Positions 56,784-64,000 of a stretch of DNA of 64,000 nucleotides are shown piece after piece (the first letter of the stretch is position 1; each line of letters begins with the position of its first letter). A model generated the notes under the pieces. It was not told where the DNA came from, searched no databases, and worked only from the letters and a program-made list of their open reading frames with translations. Location of the stretch: the NCBI GenBank assembly GCA_034401795.1, contig CM067363.1, positions 33,419,252 to 33,483,251 on the forward strand, written 5' to 3'. A program made the position numbers and the translations under genes. This stretch comes from Chaetoderma sp. LZ-2023a. Its lineage: Eukaryota; Mollusca; Caudofoveata; Chaetodermatida; Chaetodermatidae.

Positions 56784-56808
56784 TGCGAATGTGATTCGGT
56801 TCCATTAA
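55009..56808 (+). pseudogene. DIRS reverse transcriptase and RNase H, one in-frame stop
   Basis: The frame is open from the G run; the first ATG is at 55048. RT blocks: LKGAIKPANRNTPGFYSNMF, LVPKSTGGWRPILNLRPLN, SIDLKDAYFHISMNR, LPFGLSTAPQVFTRVV and the active site YIDDWLIKA (residues 202-205 from 55048). RNase H: VYTDASLEGWAA, INLLEMMAVELAL and IRSDNSTVV. A TAA at 56341-56343 then interrupts the same frame, which goes on HIPGRLNILADALSRR and VDLFATRENAQ to 56808. The family usually continues further after LLIAP, so the end here is truncated. Confidence 0.9.
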
Positions 56809-56922
56809 CTTGATGGTCCTTTCAGGTCTCCATTAATCAAGTTTAAGTCTAGCTCTTTCTCCAAGGGGCAAAAGTAGCAATTGATGACTTGGCCCTTCCC
56901 ACCAGGTTACTGACTAAATCTT

Positions 56923-57002
56923 GTGTATATCAGAAGTAATAGAATGGTGAGTATTGATCGCAGGAGAATGAAGGAAATTTCAATTACTCACCATTCTATT
57001 AC
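56923..57002. repeat. Internal complementary region of the DIRS element
   Basis: GAATGGTGAGTATTGATCGC and AGGAGAAT match the reverse complement of the left end; GAATGAAGGAAATTTCAATT matches the reverse complement of the right end. The two overlap in GAAT. In DIRS elements this region templates completion of the ends during circular replication. Confidence 0.85.
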
Positions 57003-57051
57003 GGACCCAGCCTCCCAGCCCCACGGAGGCAAGCCGTGGGTTTTGGCATGT

Positions 57052-57213
57052 TTGGTGGCTATGCAAACAATATGAGCTTCATGGTAAATGGGTACTTGGC
57101 AGTTGGTAGCCGAGTACCCGGTTCCAGGAGTCGGTAAAGCTTTCTAAGTCTATAGTCCTAGGGCCCAGCTATCAGGGCTAGCTGTATCAGAAGTAATAGA
57201 ATGGTGAGTATTG
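57052..57213 (-). repeat. Right inverted terminal repeat of the DIRS element
   Basis: Pairs with 51701-51863. Outer unique extensions reach to about 51688 on the left and 57254 on the right; both are matched by the internal complementary region. Confidence 0.9.
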
Positions 57214-57336
57214 TTAGATCTCGGAGAAAGGGAAATTGAAATTTCCTTCATTCTATGCGACTTTCAATAAGAATTAGCATACGCAATGCAAAGGTTCCTA
57301 CTATTAATATAGTTTGTTGAAAATCCACCCCTCCCC

Positions 57337-57340
57337 CCTC

Positions 57341-57374
<34 letters not shown>

Positions 57375-57376
57375 TC
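57337..57376. repeat. Microsatellite (TC)n
   Basis: TC repeats directly before the foldback element. A matching (CT)n tract follows it at 57985-58014. Confidence 0.95.
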
Positions 57377-57380
57377 TCTG

Positions 57381-57982
57381 GTTTTACCGTAACTGTGGGG
57401 ACATCACTTTTTTCTCTCATTTTTTGATTTTCATTTCCTTCGTGTTTCTGTGTGCGTTGGCAAAATAAAAAATACTTCTAAGATGGATAGCGATTATTAC
57501 CATTAACTAAAAAAAGTGAGAGAACACTGTGGGGACGGTCCCCACACAGAGCGGGGACCTAGTGAGAGAGTCCCCACAAATGTGAGAAACAGTGTGGGGA
57601 CATACTCTTTGGTTAGCAGTTCATGCATTAGCAGCAGTATGTGGATGGGCGATTACACCGCCGCCTAGTCTGTGCACGTGAGTGTTTATCACATCACGTG
57701 TTCGTATGCCTCGCGCAATATATTTTTTACATGAGAGTGTGAGACTATTTTGTGGGGACATTTCAATGTGAGAGAAGGTGAGAGAAATGAAAAAACATAA
57801 AAAAATTGAAAAACATGAATCGTGGGGACACAAATTCTAAATATATTTTTTGGACGTTAAACGCTTTTGCCGATCGTTTGAGCGACCGTAATTGTGGGGA
57901 CAGGGCATTGTCCCCACAATCCGAGCATGTCCCCAGAGTGTAGGGTCTAGACATGAAAATGTCCCCGGAATTACGGTAAAAC
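57381..57982. mobile_element. Foldback element with GTTTTACCGTAA termini and repeated GTGGGGAC
   Basis: Terminal inverted repeats of about 22 bp with three mismatches: GTTTTACCGTAACTGTGGGG at the left, and the reverse complement of TTACGGTAAAAC with CCCCGGAA at the right. Inside, GTGGGGAC or GTCCCCAC occurs about ten times in both orientations. CT microsatellites on both sides hide any target duplication. No protein is encoded. Confidence 0.65.
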
Positions 57983-57985
57983 AAG

Positions 57986-58017
<32 letters not shown>

Positions 58018-58452
58018 AATAATAAACACTCATACATAGCATATTGTCATCATAATCATATATATAGGCCTCTGCTTATAGGATGAACAGACACTGTATC
58101 ACATATTGTAAAAATATTTTTAATAATTCATGTGCCGGTGCCTACGTGTGCGTGTGTGCGTGCGTGAGCTTGAAATTGTATATACGTGAAAAAACGTAAC
58201 TGTAATATATGTTTCAGTTTGGTACTTCCGATATGCCGGATCAGTAGGCCTACGTGGTTTCGACTTCTGCATGCCAATTCATTACACTAACATTCGTAAC
58301 CCGCATCTCATATCACCTATTTTTACGCAAATTCAAAGCAATAATAAACAGCACATCTCATGTCATAACCATATATGTGATGTACATAGTGAGATTATGC
58401 ATCTACAAAGATGAACACATTTTAATTACTAACTAGAAACCGCTGTCATTTC

Positions 58453-58544
58453 GATGTATCAATAATAAGGGAGATTACTCCCGACAGGTTTAGTGACAAT
58501 TGAAATAAACCACCCGAATTTATCTCCCTTATTATTGTTACATC
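58453..58544. repeat. Small palindromic MITE-like element, 92 bp
   Basis: Arms of 23 bp with one mismatch: GATGTATCAATAATAAGGG at the left and its complement at the right, around a 46-bp centre. It is too small to code; the flanks may include a duplicated TA. Confidence 0.6.
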
Positions 58545-58549
58545 AGACA

Positions 58550-59310
58550 CGCGGGTCTTCTAATATACTAATTTTCAAGGTTTTTTTCTCTCCATCCCAT
58601 CAGGTAATAATATGTTTTTAGTTTCAAAATAGCACTTGTATATATTCCCTAAGTAGCAAAAGTGGATTTTGAAGTAGCTGATGCCGTTGTAGATGATGAT
58701 GCAGTCTAGTTGAACATCGCAAAGAGATTGATGGTAGTATAAATTATATATGTACAACTTGTTATATAGGCGTAGTAACAGGCGCTGCCACCACCACCAG
58801 CAGTGATGACAATCCTGTTATAAAATTATTAATTAATAGTCTGTGTTGCACATACAACTTACAGGCGTCCATAGTTAGAACCACCACCACCAACAGTGAT
58901 GACAAGCACGTTGTATGATTATTGATGAGGACAGTGTCTCGTATGCTTCTTGAAACCGCAGCTCACATGATCTGTCCAAAGCATCTGTAGCGGAATATGC
59001 GGATGACTAGACATCGTCAGACAATTGATTTGTCACAAAGACCATTTTCAGGGCCAACATATGTGAGAGACCAGACGACCTCGTCAGACATAAAATATAT
59101 CTTGCACATATTACTAATTATCAATAACGCATGCTAATATACTAGTTGAAGAAGAAAGGCACTTTCTGATGAATTGCCAATAAAGTTTGATTGATTGAAA
59201 TAAAATACAAACTAACATATAGCACACAAATGCATAACAATCAACATACATGTATGTCACAGCACTCGAATGCATGATACTGTGCATGGCTCTCAATAGA
59301 CCGTTCCAGT
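58550..59310. other. Intergenic, nothing recognised
   Basis: Short frames only. CCACCACCA-rich pieces repeat at about 58790 and 58890 (GTGATGACAA follows each). Confidence 0.4.
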
Positions 59311-59319
59311 TTATCCATC

Positions 59320-59545
59320 ATATGACATCATAATCAACTACCTGATGTGTAGGATGATGTCATAATTAACTACACCATGAATGACGTAGATAAGTCGTTA
59401 CGAATGCGTAACTGATGACGGACTAAGCGTTGCTGTACGAATTGTATTTCTTTACTAGGCCTATTTAATAAAGATTCTTTTAAATATTTTGAAACTAATT
59501 TGACTGGGCGCTGTTGTTGCCATAGGTTTCAAAATATTCAACAGC
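59320..59545. repeat. Foldback family copy
   Basis: Carries TATGACATCATAATCAACTA, then TGTACGAATTGTATTTCTTT, then the arm TTTGAAACTAATTTGACTGG and its partial complement TTTCAAAATATTCAACAGC. Related to 575-835. Confidence 0.65.
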
Positions 59546-59744
59546 TTACCCGTATATTTATATATGCATATTAGATGACCCCAACTAGCCTAAATCTAAT
59601 AACAAATCATGCAAAATCGTAATTTTAGGAGCATGTTATCTACAATAGACCTGTTAATAAATCATTCAAAATCGTAATATGAATGTATATTAATATATGA
59701 ACATATCAACAATAATTTATAAAAGTCTACACGCTATCGATCTA

Positions 59745-59905
59745 TGACATCACAATCAATTACGTCATGAAACACATAATTAATTCAGTCATAAATGCTT
59801 AATAGTCTGTCAACTGGCGCCAAATTGTAGCCTACGAATTGTATGGCTGTACTACAGCAACAGTGCCCAGTCAACTTAGTTTCAAAATAGTAAACAGCTT
59901 ACCTG
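59745..59905. repeat. Foldback family copy (shorter)
   Basis: TATGACATCACAATCAATTACG is followed by TACGAATTGTATGGCT and CAGTCAACTTAGTTTCAAAA. The left arm of the hairpin is deleted. Confidence 0.6.
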
Positions 59906-60254
59906 CAGTTTTCAGGATATTGAGATTCTGGGAGTGCATGGATCGATCGATCCCAATGCTGGCAAAGTGTAGGTGGAGCTTAAGCTGTTTAACTAGAGAT
60001 GGGCGGGGCAAAACAAAAAACTGTATTCATCCATTCCTAAAACTTTGCAATTTACAAACCTATATGTCTATGGATTACATATCCATGGTAGTAGGCCCTA
60101 CCAGAGTGGTACACGGGCATCGAATTAACCACCGCCTGAAAAAAAGGAACAAATATTATTGACGGTAATAAATTATCAAATAATATAATTCTCACAGTTA
60201 AAACATAATTATAATTTTAGATGATAAAATAACTAGACACAAAATACTACACAC

Positions 60255-60335
60255 AGTGGCGGCTGTTATCGCTATACCGGCGGCTGTTTTGGGTCTACTG
60301 GCGGCTGTTTTCGACCGTGGCTGTTATCATCTGTA
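60255..60335. repeat. Repeat with GGCGGCTGTT motif (inverted copy at 50487-50555)
   Basis: GGCGGCTGTT occurs three times at 24- to 30-bp spacing, then GACCGTGGCTGTTATC. The reverse complement occurs 10 kb to the left with few differences. Confidence 0.65.
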
Positions 60336-60924
60336 TTCCAGTAATGCATCCTGAACAAGTATCTATATTCCTACAATAAGATTCATTATCCTTTATCAGA
60401 AAAAAATGTTATAGCTGGATTAAATACTATAATGAAGCATTCTTTTAACAACGGTACCAGACCTTAAGGCCTAAATAATTATTATCATATCCTTGATGTA
60501 GGCCTACTATTTATGACAATTGATATCACAATGAATTTAATTAATCTTCCATGATTGAAATGCTGTTGCAAATATGAGTCCTGTTTCCCGAATTGCTCAC
60601 AAATTATAATCCTTTTTGTACAGTTGAAAGTTTTTATATAAGATCGGGAAAACACAATTAGTGTAGGTGGTCGTATTTCAGAGAGGGGTAATCGTATTCT
60701 CACGGTAAACAAAGAATATCATTTAACGTGGCTCGACGTGATCAAAACAGAAAATATCAAGGATGCTTTCCAGGTTAACAGTCTTCAACAAAACACTATT
60801 AATTATTTGAAAATCAGTCAAAATCTTGATTCTCTTATACCATGTGTAGAATGTTATGCAATAGGGTGTTTGCAAGCCGTGTGGTTGGGAACCCCCTAAG
60901 ATGGATGAATCCGATCTGTCGAAG

Positions 60925-61190
60925 TATATGACATCATAGTAAATTACGTCACACATAGACTGACGGAACAATCATAATAGACAGAGGCATCCCGTCGTGA
61001 TGCTGGAATAATAGTCCACCAAGTGTAGGCCTACAAATTCTATGCCTTTGATGGATTTACTATATAATAAACATTCTGTTGAACATTTTGAAACTAATTT
61101 CACTAATTGGCGCTATTGACCATTGCTGCCATAGGAAGCAACAGAACCCAGTCAAATTAGTTTCAAAATATTCAACAACTTCCATGTATA
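60925..61190. repeat. Foldback family copy (most complete hairpin)
   Basis: TGACATCATAGTAAATTACG, later TGTTGAACATTTTGAAACTA (61077) and its complement TAGTTTCAAAATATTCAACA (61159), around GCTGCCATAGGAAGCAAC. It shows the family's full stem. Confidence 0.7.
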
Positions 61191-61914
61191 GTTCCATGTT
61201 CCAACACCTTGATATTGCCGGGATTCTTGTTATTCACGGTCAATCGATCGCTAGAAATGGATCCCTCTATTATATTACATGATGACGTACGGTTATAACA
61301 TTGCGGCTTTCTGTGCTTATTATTAATGACGACCCTTATTTTTCCATACGCTTTAATAGTCCGACCATGAGATGGTTGAGCCACTGATCACGATACTTGA
61401 TGAAATTAGCAGACGAAGAGTTTCAGTCAACTAGAAATTTCACATAGCCTATGTAACTGTTTGCAAAGTATATGCCCTAGGGTACCTACAAGCGCAGGTA
61501 TTATAATGTTGAGGGTTTTTTCCACATTGCACCTTTCTAGTATATATACTCACTAATAAACATGACATTTATTGGAACAATATTTGCGATCCTCTTTTAC
61601 TTCCTGGTTACAGTGTTGGCATGTGAAGTAAGCGGTAAGGGGTGGGGTGCAGTGGGGGTGGTGGCAATCTAAATATCGAAGCATGGAAACTCGATCTCGT
61701 ATCAAAGGAGATTTCACGAGATATGAATGTGGGGCGGGGGGGGGGGGTTGTCATTGGTTATTATGTATGCCATAGCCAAAAATCACATTACCAGAAGAAT
61801 ATGATACGGGAGTATTCTACATTACACACTACTTGGACATGAAAGGTACAGGTATGGCCTATATTCAGAACAAAATGCATGAAAGTAACATTGTTTAAAT
61901 TGTGTACTTTTAGA

Positions 61915-62142
61915 GGCTTAATTTGTGTACCTCAATGTAATGACGCGAAATAAATCTTAACATATGATGATTTCATTTCGTACAAATTATTATATTTTTT
62001 AATTGCTAAGTTAAATTAGGGACCCATGTCTCTAATTCAATTTCGCAACTAAAAGAATTATATGAATTTATAAGTGATTATGAACTCATCACATGTTAAG
62101 ACTTATTTCGTTTCATTACATCAAGGCCTACAAATTAAGCGT
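61915..62142. repeat. Large imperfect palindrome, arms about 60 bp
   Basis: The arm with CTTAATTTGTGTACCTCAAT and AATAAATCTTAACATATGATG (61917-61975) pairs with 62080-62142 (ATCACATGTTAAGACTTATT and CAAATTAAG). The spacer is about 105 bp. A foldback or MITE element is likely. Confidence 0.65.
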
Positions 62143-62149
62143 CTAGATA

Positions 62150-63680
62150 AAGGTATAAAATTTGGGCAATTTTATTTTTGCTGTGAATTAATTAGGCCTA
62201 CAGATAGAAGCTAGTTTGACCGTGAGTGCGGTGATGGAAAAGTCAGAAAAACCTATGCATGAGCATCATACTAGGCTTTTTATTATTAGCAGTAGGAATA
62301 ATAGAGGTGAATAATGCCTTTTTGAGCGACTAGCCTCTTCAACCACTACGTCATAACACATTATTATGTCACACATGATGCATTACTCTATTATCAGTTT
62401 CACATCGCCTGTTCATAGCGTTCTGACATTGTTAGTATTCTCACATCATGATTTATTTTTTATTATTAATGACCATACTGTCCATACACATAACTTCGAT
62501 TGGTAAGCTTATTAATGATTGCAGTCAATTTAATACTCGATTTTTAAAGGATTTTTATACAGCAATTACAATTCCGGAATCTGGACTGACTTCAGAAGAT
62601 TCCTGATTTTTCCTATGCCCGATGGGAACACGCTAGCTCTCCCTTGTAAGTTTAAACCTACTTCAAAAGTAGTTTATCAGTATTTTTCTTATTATGTACG
62701 TATATGTAAGTACGCTGTATAGGCAGTTATTAGCGCTTTGCTTGTATACATGCAGATGTATCCCTTTAAATATTGAGTTACCTCCCATTTGATTTACATC
62801 CGGGTTCTTGCGACAACTTTTTCAACCTCTTAGTATGGTATATTTTTTAAGGAATGCATTCATTTTCACATACATACACCCGTTATCTATACAACTCGCT
62901 TGCTCATGGCTTTCGGCCACTCGCTTAGTGCTCGCTAATATACATACATCACAATTGGGCAGTCCTTCAAAGGCAGAGCCTATGATTCGAATGGAGTGGT
63001 GGATGAACCCTAGTTCATTATGGTTGTCTTATATTGAGCTATTCAGCCCCATGTCCGGGCGTCAAAAGACACCTTTTCTCGGTGGATTGTGGAATGCATC
63101 CAGTTTTGCCACAAATCTGCCTCTGGTAAGCAGGTTGACATGTCCATATGTGAGTGATTTAACACATCCCTGGCTACCCATGGAGGTCATATGTAGTCTA
63201 TATGTGACTGATTTTAGGCCAAAACTTTCATACCTCTGTATGGTAAGCATCTACCATTGTGTAGACAAGGGTAGATGTACATTTTGTACCACATGTTTAA
63301 ATTACATTGATTTCAATAGAAACATGTCAGTTATTCCATTTCATTAAGGCGGGTAGCCTTGTGCTGTGCCAACTCTGCCTACACTACAGACTTTCCGATC
63401 AAATCCATTTACACCCATGTACGAGAATGGCCATGGATATTATGTAGATCTATAAGGTACAGGGCTGCTGCATAGACCCTCCTGTGTAACAGAACCAGTC
63501 ATTCCAGTGGTAACTTTTCAAAAATACAAAAAATGCAAATGGACATTTTCTATGAGAAAATGGACATTTTCTTGAAAAAATGTATGGGTTAAACGGTTAA
63601 TTTATTTTATTACACCATTTTGCCATGAGACGAGAGGGACAGAGTGTTATTTCCTTACTTAATGTGTGTCTTTTATTTTC
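62150..63680. other. Intergenic or intronic; one 179-codon frame of unknown meaning
   Basis: The plus frame 62808-63347 starts MRQLFQPLSMVYFLRNAF and is rich in Ser, Leu and Cys, with no recognised domain. It may be chance. A GTAAGT at 62646 after CTAGCTCTCCCTT could be the donor of an upstream untranslated exon for the exon at 63.68 kb; this is speculative. Confidence 0.3.
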
Positions 63681-63682
63681 AG

Positions 63683-63869
63683 TTATCGGCCGGGGCTCTC
63701 CATATCACGTGACCTAGTAATTACCCATCATGCCTATCACCAAGGTTCTAGTAGAGCATAAATTTGGGATTATCTCCCACAGCCAGAGACTGGAGCTGCA
63801 GGAACGCTTACTGAAGCAGTCGTATATCGAGAGTATTGACAACACGCATCCGCAGATACCAGCCAATAA
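63683..63869 (+). CDS. Candidate coding exon of a host gene (first coding exon)
   Basis: A polypyrimidine-rich acceptor (TGTGTCTTTTATTTTCAG, AG at 63681-63682) precedes the exon. An ATG at 63730 opens 46 codons plus two bases, reading MPITKVLVEHKFGIISHSQR and continuing helical and Gln/Leu-rich (LELQERLLKQSYIES). The exon ends at a strong donor, GTGAGT, at 63870. Composition differs from the surrounding AT-rich repeats. I do not recognise the protein. Later exons lie beyond the window or in its last 130 bases, where CCCGTTCACAG (ends 63941) and ATTTTCTAG (ends 63906) could be acceptors. Confidence 0.45.
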
Positions 63870-64000
63870 GTGAGTTCCACTTATACATATATTATAAATT
63901 TTCTAGAGTTGATATTGTAAGTATGTTGACCCGTTCACAGATAAATTCCCAGTATCTCGGTGTCATGGCAAACAAACAAGAAAGCTGTTGAATACATGTA

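Larger units (their letters stand above)
51688..57254 (+). mobile_element. DIRS-type (tyrosine-recombinase class) retroelement, 5.6 kb
   Basis: Inverted terminal repeats (51701-51863 and 57052-57213), gag and RT-RNase H on the plus strand, and an internal complementary region at 56923-57002 that contains reverse-complement copies of both outer ends joined together. This is the layout of DIRS elements. No target duplication is seen, as expected. No tyrosine recombinase motif was found: the region where one would follow RNase H is too short, so this copy has probably lost it. Gag and RT each carry breaks. Confidence 0.88.

Noticed and set aside
62808..63347. 179-codon frame near the host exon
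   Set aside because: No domain, no splice or promoter support. Mentioned in the region note but not called as a gene.

Overview
The window is eukaryotic nuclear DNA, most likely from a marine invertebrate. A spiralian such as a mollusc would fit, but that is an inference. The evidence is low gene density, abundant microsatellites, and LTR, DIRS, LINE, hAT-like and foldback elements side by side, plus one exon-like block with splice signals at the right edge. Positions 1-404 are a run of N. No bacterial operons, rRNA, CRISPR arrays or confident tRNAs were seen.

Left part (0.4-12.9 kb): foldback repeats, a possible minus-strand zinc-finger gene with its own TATA box (6.7-8.3 kb), and a decayed minus-strand Gypsy remnant (10.4-12.4 kb: RNase H tail and an integrase with two catalytic residues lost). 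A dispersed repeat occurs at 5.5 and 12.5 kb.

12.93-23.59 kb: a complete Ty3/Gypsy element of the envelope-bearing (errantivirus-like) type. It has 1.4-kb LTRs that begin TG and end CA, an ATAT target duplication, a broken gag with three zinc knuckles, a retropepsin, RT-RNase H, an integrase, and an uninterrupted 632-codon envelope gene. The envelope has a signal peptide, a furin-type site, an F-protein-like fusion segment and one membrane anchor.

24.98-31.64 kb: the most unusual stretch, a string of closely packed, partly decayed, virus-like genes. On the minus strand are an adenain-type protease and, directly upstream, the C-terminal part of a Polinton/adintovirus-type hexon-like capsid protein, then three unrecognised genes. 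On the plus strand, diverging from a 38-bp gap at 27.66-27.70 kb, are a penton/minor-capsid-like gene, several small unrecognised genes, a FtsK/HerA-like packaging ATPase, and a zinc-finger/coiled-coil gene. I read it as an endogenous Polinton-like (adintovirus-like) virus remnant with an unfamiliar gene order. No polymerase B or integrase of this element is in the window.

34-47.5 kb: a LINE graveyard with three copies of one family (A) and two of another (B), CR1/L2/Jockey-like, two of them abutting. 48.17-49.58 kb: a non-autonomous hAT-like element with 14-bp TIRs and a perfect 8-bp target duplication, inserted in a microsatellite. 51.69-57.25 kb: a DIRS-type retroelement with inverted terminal repeats and an internal region that fuses the two element ends. 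It carries gag and RT-RNase H, but no recognisable tyrosine recombinase. 57.4-62.2 kb: several palindromic/foldback elements, one family of which also occurs at the left edge. 63.68-63.87 kb: a candidate host exon running into a GTGAGT donor.
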